This document shows, one piece after another, positions 13,491 to 26,700 of a stretch of DNA of 64,000 nt. The notes under the pieces were generated by a model. The model was given only the letters and a program-made list of their open reading frames with translations, searched no databases and had not been told where the DNA came from. This DNA comes from Acanthaster planci (Eukaryota > Echinodermata > Asteroidea > Valvatida > Acanthasteridae), in NCBI RefSeq assembly GCF_001949145.1, contig NW_019091369.1:1977807-2041806 (forward strand), in the 5' to 3' direction. A program made the position numbers and the translations under genes. Position 1 is the first letter of the stretch, and each line of letters starts with the position of its first letter.

Positions 13491-15557
13491 TGTCCCTCCT
13501 TTTCTGTGACTATTATAGTTTGGTTACTATTTCCTGCAAGGTTCCATAGGTGTTACCGAATGTCCAGCTGATGTCTGAAATACGTGTATTTGCATTGATT
13601 TATGGAAGAGGGAATGTCGATCTCGTAATTCGTATTCAACTCGCTCGTTTTCTCACGACCCCGATGATAGACATCGCCTCTCTCTGACCAGCAAAGGCTC
13701 CCAAACCCCCTTCGTTCACCACTGTCCGTTTTGTATACTAATTACTGACCTCCTCCACTCGCTCAACCTTTGTACATGTTGCGGGGCCACCTTTGGACCC
13801 ATTTCCATCGACCTGTGGCCGTAGCTCAAGTCGTACAAATTCGTCATCCCTTTTTGATAACAGAGCCATAAACTAGAAAGAACACGGTATGCTGTGGCCG
13901 ATCCATTTATAAAGAAAATCTGATGACGTTTACGTAGTAAGGGAAGAAATAAATGGTACATTTCGTTAACTTAAATTAGGAATAAATTTGTTCAACAGTG
14001 AACTGCTTCTCCAAATTTGAGAACCTTTTTTTTACTTGCCATTTCGGTTAAAGTGCTCTTTTAAAAAATTTTTTTCAGGATTCTTCGGATAAATGATGGC
14101 GCTGCTGCCTTGATGTCATTTCAAGGAGATTTACGATATTTCGGACGAAGGTGAGAGTCCAGCATCGTGGTCAGCCTAAATTGTGCGGGAGTAGGTATTT
14201 CATAGCACACCCTGCGTGTGATTGGGAGCACACTCGGTACTCATTTTTACTGATTGGGCGTCAGAACGTTTCACAAGCGAACCGATACGTGTTTCGGCTG
14301 TCGGCGGAAACTGTCGTTCGCAACCTCGTTTTTATCATCAAGATGCAGCTTTCTGTTAGGAAAGATCTCGGTATGGCCCATGACTCACACTGCAATGGTA
14401 CTTTGTTGTCAGATGATTTTCAATGAAGGTCAAATTCATTTCATATGTTCCGAGAAACACATCACTGTCGAAAGCGGTTTTCCCTTTATGTATCAGTCTG
14501 ACTGAGTAAAAAAAAGCAAAGCTATGCGTCACGATCGGTTATTCAATTAACTTTTGAAAAGACCAGATAATTGCTTCGGTCCTGTAATTCTGAATGAAAA
14601 GATCAGCAGGCCGCACTGGTGGTATTCCCTTTGATGTCTCGTTTGGATAATTCCAATTTTTGATAGCGTCTTTGTGTTTAATTATGCACAAAAGATATTG
14701 TACATTGAGTAGGGCCTACTTTCCTTCCAGACAAGCAAAACGGGATTATCATGATCGGGAACTTTGCCCCATCTGGGTATCGCAAAAGGATCACACCAAC
14801 CTTGTCGTTTGGAATCGATTTTTCTATCCCGGGCCTGTCAAAAGCCCGGCCAGAACCGAGCGACCGTTTCTGAGTCGGCTCGCCCCGGCCATGGCCTTGG
14901 GCCGTCCGTCACCGGGCTCTGCATGGCAAACTGGGCCAAGTTTCTTTTGTTGTTCTGGCCGCTCCCTTCCGCGGCCGTTCAACCCGCAGACTCAGGATAT
15001 ACCTGTCAAAACCGGAGTGGTTTTTTATGATGGGAGGTGACAGGCATAATGGAACGGGCTAAATAGTTCTCCCAGCACTTCAGGCGCTCTCGAAAAAAGA
15101 AAAAAAAAAAAAGAAAGAGAGACGGCCTGTTTGAATTAGTCGGGGCGATTTTCATGCCGGAGAAGAGGTTAAAAAAAAGGGCCCCGAAGTGCGAGCAGCG
15201 AATTATTAGCAGCCGACAAACTGTTGCCGCACCAGTCTGTTGGCTGTTCCACTTGATGGGCTCAGTGTATGACAATGTCCAGTCCTCATCTTGCGCGGCT
15301 CCACTAGCCTTACTGGTTTATACGTTGGTAATTCGCGGGCTTCGTGCTTCCGGGGGGATTCTGCGCACTTTGCATGCAAACCACGCACGAAAACAGATTG
15401 AGGTCAACTGGCCTTTGTTACTTGTGGGGGCAAGAAACGAGAAAATGTTCATTTTAAATTCGATTCCTTAAATTCGTCCCCTTCCCCCATCTCTGCTCAG
15501 TCTTAGTAAAGCTGCTTCATTTCAGGCTTTGCTCAACCACAACTCGTTCTATTAGTA

Positions 15558-15821
15558 CTATAAGGTCATTAACAAAATATTCGCACTAAAGGGTCGTTAA
15601 TGAATTTGTTTTTAAACTTGAAATACAAGCAAAGTCCTGGTGAAGATTTGAGAAACAGTCCTCCAAAATGATTTTTATCAATGAAATAATGTGAAACGCT
15701 ATCTGTTTCTTTATAAAAATGTTTTCATGCTTAGAATAGGACCCTTAAATCATTTTCAAAATCATCATTGGTATAAGGTCGTTACTGCCATAACGACCTT
15801 ACTGCCATAACGACCTTATAG
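15558..15821. mobile_element. MITE-like element with CTATAAGGTC ends
   Basis: Begins CTATAAGGTCATTAAC and ends TAACGACCTTATAG, in inverted orientation. The right end holds a small array: TAAGGTCGTTACTGCCA followed by two inverted copies of the TAACGACCTT unit. About 264 bp, AT-rich, non-coding. Confidence 0.6.
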
Positions 15822-16974
15822 CACTCACCCGACGAACTGTAACTTTTCCAATCTCGTATTAATTACCATCGCAGATGATGGGCCCCGTCAAAGCGGCCAT
15901 TTTGTTTCACTACTTTGATCCCAGGTGCCAGATATTTTACCATGTTTGGTGTCCTAACCCCCGGCCCATAACATATCTTGGACGAGAAAAACCTACCACT
16001 TGACAACATATGATGAAATATATATCTTGAAAGTAAGCAAGACTGTATGGGTCTGTACGAAACAAAGAAATTGCATGTTTTTGTGATTAGCAACATAGGC
16101 CTCGTGGATACCGGACCTGAAAAAAACCAAAGCAAGATGCAGCACACGAGAAGTAAACGACTTTCGGGGAAAAATACTCGTACATTAACACAATGTACAT
16201 GTTATGGTGCCAAAGGACAGAAACATGTACAAAGAACATCGATATCAAAATGGCCGCGCCATAATTCGAAGGCTAACCTGCCGTCCAGCTTGATAAGACT
16301 AAGAGCAATCACTTCCACATCGCGCAACGAGTGTTATTAATTACAACGTGATGAGCGTTGGCAAGTGCCCATTCTCTTCCTGCTGGTCGCCAGATAATAA
16401 CGAACGGCACCAATTAGTCAATTAATGAGATGGCCGTCCATCTTGATCGGATGCATAATTGGAGTGGCTCGTTTCCACGCCAGGTGCATGTCACACTCCT
16501 GGTGTTGGTGCTATTCGCTGGTGCTACAGACAGCGCGGCGTCTAAAAAACTGTGATTACCGCCAGGCTGCGACGGTGCCCGTCTACGACTTGCTGAAATT
16601 TATTGACGACAATCTTATCTGCGAATGCTCGACATGTGGAAAGACTTCTCATAATGTCATTAAAAGAAACCAGTGGACATCTCAGAAACTCACACAACGA
16701 GTTTGCGACTCGAAGGTCAGTGGAGAGGTAATGATTGTGGAATGTGCAGTCGAACACCGGCGGAAATTGGTTGGAGATGAACCCCCCCCTCCCGGGTTGG
16801 ACTCAAGCGGCCAATCACCGTTACAATCCCGGAGAGGGAGTGCTAGGGTTGGTTTCTTCTGATCAACAGAGGGCGGCAAACTATGACGTCAACCCAACCC
16901 ACGGGCTTCCAACAACCTCTAGTTGTTTCCAAGGACGGATTTGTGCCGGGGAGATGTTAATTAATTTGAATTTT
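15822..16974. other. Intergenic, no supported gene
   Basis: No recognised protein. Near 16390-16440 there is a dense cluster of homeodomain-type sites (CAATTAGTCAATTAATGAG) flanked by GC-rich DNA, and a CRE site at 16884. A 145-codon + strand frame at 16425-16862 matches nothing I know. Confidence 0.4.
16884..16891. promoter_or_regulatory. CRE site TGACGTCA
   Basis: Perfect 8-bp CREB/ATF palindrome, about 90 bases before the tRNA-derived element. Confidence 0.4.
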
Positions 16975-17140
16975 TTTCCCCTGGTCGAGTGGTTAAGACG
17001 TCTGCACTAGTAAGCAGGAGGTCGTGGGTTTGAGTCCCACCCGAGTACGCTTGTGGTTTGTTTGTTTTTTCACTGCCTTCAGGGGCAAACACTCAGTATA
17101 CAGTGTTGTAATACACGTCGGACAGGGTTTAAAAAAAAAC
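16975..17140 (+). mobile_element. tRNA-derived SINE-like element (Thr-AGT-like head)
   Basis: The internal polymerase III promoter is clear: box A TGGTCGAGTGG at 16982-16992 and box B GGTTTGAGTCC at 17027-17037. The T-arm (GTGGG, loop, CCCAC, 17024-17040) is perfect, and the anticodon region contains CTAGTAA as in threonine AGT tRNAs. But the anticodon loop has 8 bases and no acceptor stem pairs, so this is not a working tRNA. The head is followed by about 90 bp of unrelated body and a short A-run at 17131-17139, the layout of a SINE. Confidence 0.6.
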
Positions 17141-20100
17141 TAAATTAATTAACTTTTAGGTTTTCGAGCGGCCGCTTTTTATTGTCGACCCGACAACCTA
17201 ACCCATAATATCCTGTGTAATGAGTTTGAATCCTGCCCGTGTTCGAGGTTCTTTGTAGTCGTGCCTTAACCTAAACCGCGGGATTTAGAGGTTTCAAACA
17301 TGGCGTCAAAAAGCAAGAAAGACTACAAACAATTAGGTGTCACACTGAATTCAACTGGGAAATATACTGGTTCATCGGTACCGTCATTGCCCTACCTTAG
17401 ATTCTACACATTGTTCCCTTGGCACGTTCATCATCGACATCAATTTGTGCCCAGGGCAAACTGAATAATATAAGCGATTGCTTCAGGACTGCTCTCCACA
17501 TTATTTGGATTCAACAAGCAAATTATTAATTTTTGTATGCTGTAGACGAAGCTTCTCCGTAGCATTGGCCATGCAGTGTCGGCTGTCTCGTGTTTTTTTT
17601 TTTTTTTTTTTGACAGGTCCGCTCGACGTGTCTGGAATGTTCCCCGGGCGTGTTGTTCTTAGGGTCTCCCCTTGAAACTCGGAGAGTGAGTCCCGAGAAA
17701 TTCTGCACCGGCATCAGTGATGGATCTTCGGGACTAGGGCTCTTTGTGCTAATTATTGCAAGCTAGGGGACTCCCGTGGGAAGTGGGAGAAGGGGGGTTG
17801 GGACGACACTGAAGAGGTGTATGACTTTTGAAGGCGGGTTGGTTCGTCACGATAGCGGGACCCACGACGTTGTTTTGTCTTAATCAATGGAACGGGTGGA
17901 ATGACCTGACCTACTTTTGCAATCTCTATGTCACAGTAAACATACCGAATCGTCAAGTAAAATGTCGCAGCTTTTGTGGACAAACTGAAAACGTATTCGC
18001 CCTATGCTGGCACGATTGAGGGCTCTTCATCCTAACCATAAGGGTACACCGTCCAAGTTCAAGGAAAATCCTCCGCCGGGCCGAGGCGCTTGATAAGTAC
18101 CCCCGCAGTTTCTTTCGAAAAAGGGAATCTGTGTGGGCCAAAAAGTTGTGGGATTGTATAGGTATAGTCCAGGATCAGATACAAGCCCTGCGCTCCTATC
18201 CGGGAACAAAGTGGACAAAAATGTCATTGGAATATTTTCAGAAGAACCTGAGAAAGTCGATGGATGTCATTTGAAAAATGGCTGCTGTGAAGACTTGGAA
18301 ACGTTCACTTTAGAGGGGTGTTTGTTTTGGGCGGATATCAAAAGTTTAATTGGTTAGCCTACTAAAATTTGAAAAATCAAATGAAATCTGTTTTGTCGGA
18401 GAGGCCTCAGGGACTTCGGATGCCCGCACTGGAGCTGTGAACTTTGTTGATTTTACACTGTTTTCAATGTCGCCTGAATTTAGGGCAGTGCACGTATAAG
18501 GCACAATTCGCTGGTTTGCGTCAAGTTATGTTGCACTGAGGATGTGATAACTGTAATATCACCTTCCACGTTGAATGAAGCCCTTGAATGAAGCTTCGGA
18601 TCTATTCTACAAGATGGGGGCCCAGCGAGAGCTGAGCCTCGCCACTATCCCCTGCTCGCCGTACCTTCCAAATGCACCAATGATTAATTACTGCTCAGGG
18701 CAGCTTCCTCCTTTAGGGGCGTGCCCTGATAGCGAAAGGAAAATGGGAGGCCAGTGAGCCAACAGTAATCCGTGTACCAGTGATGTAGTACCTTGCTGCT
18801 GAGTCTTTAGGCTGCCTGAAGGCTTGATTCTTGGGGCCTCAGCGTTAAGGCTTGAAGGTCAAAGCCTTGGCCTTGAGGATCAAAGTCTTGGCTCCAACGC
18901 TGCCGTCAACGTCAACGAGCGAGTGCGCATGCGCTCCCCCATCAGCGCTAAAACAAGCCATTGGCATTGCCAGAATACCGTTCGGTATTCTTTGGGGCCA
19001 GAAAAAAAGCATGAACTCTAAACCTTGCCTTCTTTTCTTCTGCCCCGCCCCCACAAGTATACAAAGGACTTATGACATGGACATTATGTACTTTATCGAT
19101 ATCATAAATTTATCGAGGACATTTTCAAGAGAAGAAAAAAAAGGCACTAATGCCATAACTGACGAATAAATTGGGTACCACCAGAGCTGGCCACAGAGTC
19201 GAGAGGTGGCAGTCACCCCTCTCAGCCGACAGACAAAATGACCAATTAGGAATTCGGTCGTCCTTCACCACTTCGTCCCCCAAAAGAACCTCCGTCACCT
19301 TGCCCCATTTGTTCCGCGGGTCTGTAACGTCGGTTTCATGTGACGCGAAACAGGGCAAAATTAGAGCCCCGGCGGCCCCTCGGTGCCCTCTCTCGTCTCT
19401 GCCGCTTCTTTGGTGCCCGGTTTCCCCAGCATTTTCTCACGTACCTTTTGAGCAAAGCCAATATCCGGCAATAACCCGAGATAAGAGCCGGGATTTCGGT
19501 GGGATTTTTGTGTCAACTGGAAAAACGCATTAAACAAACAGGCCCCAACATTTTTTTTCCCGCAACTCCAACTGGCTGCTTCGCCTATACTTGACCGTTG
19601 TCGTGGTCCCAGTATGGGACCACGTTTGAGTGTTGCAGCGCTGCTCGTGTCCAAATGCAAGGCACCAGTCTTTTTCCTCCGTCCCTGTCAAAATGATTCA
19701 GAGATAAGTTCAACAATGTGGACTTGTCATTTAAGGCGTAGGACACATAAGTCTACGCATTGGCAGCGCAGTGATGAATACGTTGTGGCATTCTTAACCA
19801 ACTAATTAAATCAATCGTTTTTATTCGAAATTTACCCGAAAAAAATTTACTGGTATCACGCTGACAAACTTCTCGACGAACCGTGGCCAAATTCCAATCC
19901 GCTGTTGAATCCATTTCGGCAGAAGGACCCAGTAGCCTGATTTTGGCCCCGATTTTCATGCACCCCTGCGCAAAAGGATCGGCACAAGAACGTTCGTCTG
20001 AGAGATGGAGTCGGCGGAGCACTGCCAGTGCTCACTACACGCTGCGACGATCACCCGCGCTCCTACTTCAACCATGAACCAGCAGCCAGCGGGTGATTTT

Positions 20101-23100
20101 TATCGCCCGAAATGATAAGATTTTGACAATTCAATGACCCTAAATCATAATCATACCCCAGGACCCATTCATCGCGCGCAGCCATTGTGTTTCGGGGCTT
20201 CTTTCTGTTAGGTAAAGTTTGTGTGTTTCAGCTGCAAACAGATTAATCGGGGGACAGTGGGTATACGCGCGATAACAACAGATAACGGAAGGGGGGCGCG
20301 CATAAGTGTTCCAGATGAAGTGGTCAGGGTCAAAGTTTAGGTAATATTGCCCAACTTCAAAATCATAATCATCGAGTGCGTGCGCACAACACAATGACAT
20401 GAGTCCAATCGTTGCAGTACAAGGCAATTAATTACAACATGATGGCATAAATGGGTTCAGTCGAGCACTTCAGTTTGTATATTACAGGCAACAACGACCA
20501 CACGATGGCAACGCGTACAGTTGTACAGCCTTGCTCAGTGCACGTTCGTGCAATATCCAAAGGTCTTTTAAATACCTCATAGTTGACACTGTCCTCTGTC
20601 GCCTTTTGTCCTTTTGGTATCTCTGCGTTTGTTATTTTGTGTTATGTGCCTATAAATGTGTTGAATTTTGACGACATGCTTTGTGGAGCACTGTGCTCAA
20701 TTTAATGCGACGGTCCGGAACCGTTGGCGTGTCTTTCCGCCATTTTTTTTGCCGCTATCGGTTGAATATTAAGTGTCGGTCGCACACTCTCCTTTTTTTT
20801 CCTTTTTTTTTTATTTTAATGGATTTGGAAGTTTTCAATAATTGACTAGACATTTTGCTTAGAGCGCCGGCGTGCGAGCGGAGAACACGCGGAGGTTCGC
20901 CTGAGATTTTTATTACTCGTCACGCGGTGACGAATAGGAGCGGGCAGGAAGGTCGGTCGAGATGAAATTATACTGATCACAATACCACCCTCCCTCCCCA
21001 CCCTCATGCCAAGTGCGCGTCATGTTGGCAACCCATCCCCTCCCCCGTTCAAATTTGTTACCCAACCGATTCGGGCCCTGCCGGTCGGGCCGCGGCGCTA
21101 GCGCCAGGCATTGTATTGTACACGCGGGAAAAGTACAAGTGCACCTCCGGGGGGCGCGCGAGCGAGTTTTAATGAAGGCCCAGCCAGCGCGCGGGTCGAG
21201 GTCTGTACCCCGACAGCTTGACAATACGGACGGTGGAGACGAATCATGCGCCTCGCTGCGCTCGGTCGTAATCAACTTTAGTCTGCAGTCTATGAACCGT
21301 GGGCTACCACAGGCCGTAATCTGCACTTTCGAATCACCTTTTTTTCCCCTCTCTGCATGCACGAATCGACATATCACACTGAAATCAAAATTATTTTTCT
21401 CTCTCTCTCTCTCTGAACAGGTAAAATTTGAGGTAATAAAAAAGAGCGAACTTAAGCTTTACTTCTTGATAGATTTAGACTTTGTCGCAGCCGTTCTAGT
21501 GTTTTTTTTTTTATTTAAGCGGAGTATCGACCCGTTAATGCACATGCACAAGACACATGGGTCAGCGCAAGAGACGGGCGGTCAAAAAAGCAGCTGGCGA
21601 GAGAAGACCATATGGGTATTAAACGCGGTGTGATTGGGGAGGTTCGTGGAGCGAGGAGAGCAAAAAAAAATTATGGGTGTTTCCGCTTCGTTCGCTTCGC
21701 GCGCTTTTCACGCGCGGCCGCTCGGCCGCACCAAATCGCCCGGCATATTTCATATTTACCGGATGGTAGGACCCAATCCAGTCTACGGTGCCGGGACGCC
21801 CCCCCCCCACCTTTCACACACCGCAATGCAAGCAAGGCCCCGTGCTGTTAAGCGTCACGTAACAAGAGACCCGTCAATCAAACTATCAGTCAATCGGAAT
21901 TTCATTTGACAGGTTGTCGAAAAAAAAAGACATGCATAATGTCCCGAGGATACGCTGCATGGGGTCATGTACACTTTTCCATCTCGAGAGTTCACCGGAA
22001 TGATTTCCACGATAATGTAAAACACATGTATGCATGAGTCGTGTTCCCGCGTAAACTTATGCCCTCGTGTTCTTTCTCTGTGGTCTCTAACCCGCTCTGT
22101 TCATTAAAATTCAAGTGCAAACGATACAGACTCGGCATTCCGGTAATACACGGCTGTAATGCAGACAGCCAGAGGCATATAAACGCATATTCAGTGGCGC
22201 TCTATATTTGTCCAATTCTTTTCTCGGGTGTCCATTCTGGAATACCTTACCAGACTCAACAATATCGGTTTATGTGTCTGTAAACTTCAGTTTGAACGAC
22301 ATTGATATTTTGAACATGTTGGGAGTGGTCGATTCTGTAGGCCTGCCATTTTGTTTCACTTTTACTGATCGACAGTTGAGCTCTTGAACATTTTGTTCTA
22401 TTTATAACTTATTTGGCAAAAGAGGCTCTTTACTTTGCAGCAGAAGACAACAAAGATCAGTTATGGTAGGAACCTCAGACAAGTGATTCAAGGATAGATC
22501 CAAGGAGGGGCTTAAGACCCAATCCTCACACCGTGGATTCGAGCCCAACACTGACTCTGCCATGACTTCATAAGGCTATATCAACGAGGAACATCAAACA
22601 TCGGAGGACGATTTGCCTTCCAGCGGGGGGGGAAAGAAGTACGGGCGCTCCTCCCTCGCCGGTGCCAACTCGTATCACTGTCACCGCGCTCTTGATGCCA
22701 GCGACTCCCGGCCGCGCGAAATATATCACCATGTGCTCCTGAACGGTCGCCTGCCGGGTTCGCAATTGGGCCAATTATTCAATTTGGACTGTCAAAGGAG
22801 CCGGGGTTTCGTATTTTTTCGGTACTTACAACAATGCCTCCGTCGCCATGTATAACCATGAATAATGCACAGCAGTTTTGGTCTGGTTTCTGCTTTCCCG
22901 AGTGAGTCTGATACCTGACTCATTTCTCACAACAATATGCATTTTCACAGGATACCCAACAACCATGCAGTAGATAGATATTCATGTAAAAGTCAAAATC
23001 TTATGCAAACTGCAGTGAACCACACCGTCAAAAAGCTGTAATATTATACCAGCCCTTTATTTCAAGAAACTCTGTTCCGTCTGTACCGGGAGCGATGAAA

Positions 23101-23621
23101 CAAGGCACAGAGAAACCTTGCTTGACTGGAACAAAATTAAGACCCGAAGCTGTAGGCCCTGCGAGAAACTCTGCGCGCGGGCGATGAACAGCGGAGTGAA
23201 ATATTTATGCATGCATGCAATATGCACGCTGTACGCCTTCGGGGATTTGCAATGCGCGTACGTGCGTTATGCATTCTTCGGTATACATTTTACTGTCGAT
23301 ATATACCCTTAGTGAAAAAAAAGCGCGAGCTTGGATTAATTGCCGGATATTTTACACAAGTCAGCGCCCCGTAATTTGTCACGATCGCTTTCCGATTAAA
23401 ATAGTGCCCTCCATACCGTGGCACGGAAATGCGAAACTTGAGTGGCTAGATGATGAATTCTGCGCTTATTTTTAGATCGCCGAGGCAAGGACATAATCGC
23501 CATATGCCTGCTGCAACTGCACAGTACCAAAGCCCCGTTTTGTTTCCGCAATCCTTCCAACACTGGTGATTATTTGGAATTTTTTTTCAATTTGGCGATT
23601 CTGATTCTGATTATTGTCAAT
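17141..23621. other. Intergenic, no supported gene
   Basis: No recognised gene. The longest frame in the window is here (206 codons, + strand, 21013-21633). It starts at GTG, spans a CpG-rich patch and a CT run (21398-21414), and resembles nothing. Seen: a poly-T run at 17590-17612, imperfect CTTGAGGATCAAAG-type repeats at 18835-18895, a perfect hairpin at 19602-19624, TGACAG/TCAATCA (Meis/Pbx-type) motifs near 21870-21915, and a lone box-B-like GGATTCGAGCC near 22534. Confidence 0.45.
19602..19624. other. Perfect 10-bp hairpin
   Basis: CGTGGTCCCA and TGGGACCACG around the three-base loop GTA. It could be a paired transcription factor site or a short cruciform. Confidence 0.35.
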
Positions 23622-23735
23622 ACGGGCGATTCACAATAGTGTGCCTCCAAGAAAGAAAGGGTCGGCAGATTTGGTGCGTTGTGATTCGCCAACGCGTTGC
23701 AAACTCTTGGAGGCGCACTACAGTGAATCGCCCGC
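23622..23735. mobile_element. MITE-like foldback, family A copy 2
   Basis: Begins ACGGGCGATTCACAATAGTG and ends GTGAATCGCCCGC. The outer ends match copy 1 closely (GGGCGATTCAC, GCCTCCAAGA, TTGCAAACTCTTGGAGGCGC). It is shorter in the middle, consistent with an internal deletion. Confidence 0.75.
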
Positions 23736-26700
23736 ATTTGAGTATGTTTTTCAAAGCAACATGTCACCCATGTCGTGGCATAATTATCTACGCTTGGTTT
23801 GGGGTAAAGCTAGGTCAACTGAAGCTTCAAAACCAAAAGAACCTGGCTCAGAAATTCCGTGATTACGTGACTTGCCCACCATGTAATCGTCAACAACATC
23901 ACCCAGTCACCACATCATTGACCTTTCGGAGGAATTAATTGAAAGCTATCATTCTATCCTAATTACTGATTCGATCATCTTTAATTCGCTATTTGCCATC
24001 GCACATCTTAGATAACGATTCTCAATTTCTGGTCAGATGTGGGCTTTCGTTTTGTTATTAAAACGCAGTGTCACACGGGTATGTGCGAGGACTAATGTGT
24101 GCATGGCAACGTACCTAATCGATATTATTTACCTGTTTCGACTATTCGGTTTGGCAAATGTGGCTTATTATATGACAAACATGATTCACATGGATCTCAT
24201 CAGCTTCAAGTGTCTGATTGATTCTCATTAGCCACGGCTGTCATTTTCAATCTGCCGCATCGTGGGGGAGTTACATCACCCCTTGAAATCAGTTATAGAC
24301 GGATCGGTATCGGGGCCGGTTCGTAATGTTAAACCGTCTCGATGACGGTACGGCTGCTCGTCCACAGCGAGCATGGACAGATGGAACTATTTGCTCGGGC
24401 TGAAGTGACAGTTTTGACAAGTCAACGTGTAACTTCAGCGGGCTTACAGTCCCATCAACCGCAAACATCATTGCACCGCCCCGGAACGGATGTGTGTGAG
24501 CGTGTAGGCAAAACCGACAAGAAGTCAAAGCATGCACGAGGAATGAGGAATTTAGAGAAGGTGGTGAGAGAAGATGAAAAGGGAGAGAGAAAGAAAAAAA
24601 AAAACTGCCTCCAGCAATTTAGGGAGGAGCAAGATGAAACTCGGGATGAAGCGATCGAGTAGCAACATCGCCGAGAACTAATTCGATATGTGGCTCCTGT
24701 GCCCCGGGCGATTTCGAGGCACACACACGCACAGTACAGGGGGGGGGAAATGGCATAAGCCAAAGTACACGAGCTTGTCGAGGCTAATGCACTTAAAAAG
24801 CCGAGCTGCCGCGTGCAGCGGGCCCACCGTGCGATTCGGCGCGCCCCGCGGTATCCCCTGCGCGTTCGTGGTGACTCACATGAGATATCTCACCGCGTCA
24901 TCATCCTTCTCCCAGGCTCTCATCAGGGAGGGCTCCGGGAGGGGGAAAGAGAGGGGGAAAAAAGAGTGATCGTGGAGCAATCTTGTGGAGCATCTGCCAC
25001 ACTTTAAAGTCTAGTCCCCTCCCTCCTCTGTCCCGTCCCGCCCGCCCGTGCCTAATCAAATCTGGGAGGTTTGCTTGTTGGATATGAAATCAAAGAGAGT
25101 GGCCTTGAATCGCGTTCAGTCTTTTCCCCCAGTAGTTCGATACCTGTGTGTGTCTTCTGCCTGCGTTTAATGTAATCAGTGTGTGCCTGGCTGTGCAGAA
25201 TTAAGCGTAAGTCATCAAAGGCCGCTTTGAAAAATTGAGAAAGCAAAACAAACCCGCAGAAAGCCATGATTGAATACTCTTTCTTCGCAAACAGCGAAGG
25301 AGCTCAACTTGATTCAAATCATACTTGCTGGTTATTCATCTGTGTTTGTGGCGTTGCCATTGCCACTTGCCCGTGGTAATTACTCAGGGTGGATAAAACT
25401 TTAAAACCTCAGTTATCCAACTGTTTCTGGAATTTCTGACTAAGGACGGACTGAGGATTAAGAGTCTTCATACTCTTACGTAACCACGGATGGCGCGGAC
25501 ACTGTATTTGTGAAAGAATATAATTACCTTTTAACGTACAGCTGAAATTATTGATGTTTTGCGTTTTATCTAAAAGCTATTAAATGAGCCAAAAATACAC
25601 AAAGGCCAATGCAAGACGTCCACATAACAAACCAGACGTGGGGCGGACGTATACATTCGTGGTTGAGGCTCAAGTTGGCTTCATTTTATCCAGGACAAAG
25701 AGTCTTTAGCTTTTTGCAATATCGGGTAAACGAAAACGCCAACAGATTTTGCAGTCGATGGCCACCGATTTGTCAAAATGTCACCGCACAACACGTTATC
25801 GATGAGGTCTTTCTCGCTACCAAAGGGGCCAAAACAACACTGCGTTTTTTTAAAACACGCGATGACTTTCCATTTTCGCGCGCGGCCCGCGCCGTGCTGA
25901 AAAAGAGTGAGTGATGATTCATCGGGCGCAAAAAGCCCCTCCGTCAGAACCAGGGAGAATTGCCCAACTTCAGGTTGATTGATAAGATGTGCACTCCTCT
26001 ACAAGGGACACAAAAAGATGGGGTGAGTGGAGAGGGCAGAAACAGAGACACCAAAGAGCAATGCGCCCCGCACGCCCGGCCCGCCTGCACCAGGGTAGAG
26101 CTTCCCCGGATAGCAATCTGAATTGATGAACTACCTAATAATACAAATCACCCTGTAGCGCGCACGTGCAGGTACCGGGGTCTCATTAATCAAGGCGCGT
26201 CCAATTTAACAAATTATAGGAACGGTAGGAGGGGGGTTGTATATATCATCGGGGGCAGTTCTGCATCAACACCGGGACGTTTTTTAATGAGTGTGTGGTC
26301 GCTTTTGAAGAGGGGGCCGTCTACATTAGTCTCCCGAACAATTTTGGTACACTTTTTTTCATGAAACTCACGATCATCTCGGAGTGTCGGGTGTGATGTG
26401 AGCTGAACATGAGCGGATGTGCGGAAAGAGCCGGCATAATTTAGCAACACCGGCAGTGAGTCATGGTACTCATGCATGGACAGCATACCTTTTAGCCAGA
26501 ATGATAAGTTCTGTCGGGTGCCATCGCAAAATCGGCTTTCAGGCCGGACGAAAGTGTACTTTCCAACGTTAATAATGCGAGACTACATGCCATGAATGAG
26601 AGACTTTAGCTCTGGCTTGTACCATAAAAACATTTACCATAGTAATCATGATAAAATTTAATAATGGTGTACCAGCTAACTTTGTCATAAGTTTACGTTT

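Larger units (their letters stand above)
8661..15557. other. Intergenic, no supported gene
   Basis: No recognisable coding region. Frames of 100-160 codons overlap on both strands where GC is high (9000-9600, 14660-15040), as expected by chance. Seen: homopurine/homopyrimidine runs, a CA run near 9889-9901, a double hairpin at 10754-10800, and the foldback at 13395. A block near 9640-9770 combines GC-rich sequence with TAATT-type sites and looks like a candidate regulatory element. Confidence 0.45.

Noticed and set aside
16981-17050. Functional tRNA-Thr gene
   Set aside because: The acceptor stem does not pair and the anticodon loop has eight bases; better read as the head of a SINE-like element.
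21013-21633. 206-codon + strand open frame, the longest in the window
   Set aside because: Starts at GTG, lies in CpG-rich DNA poor in stop codons, runs through a CT repeat, and resembles no known protein.
22520-22545. Second tRNA-derived element
   Set aside because: Only a box-B-like GGATTCGAGCC is present; no box A or folded arms.
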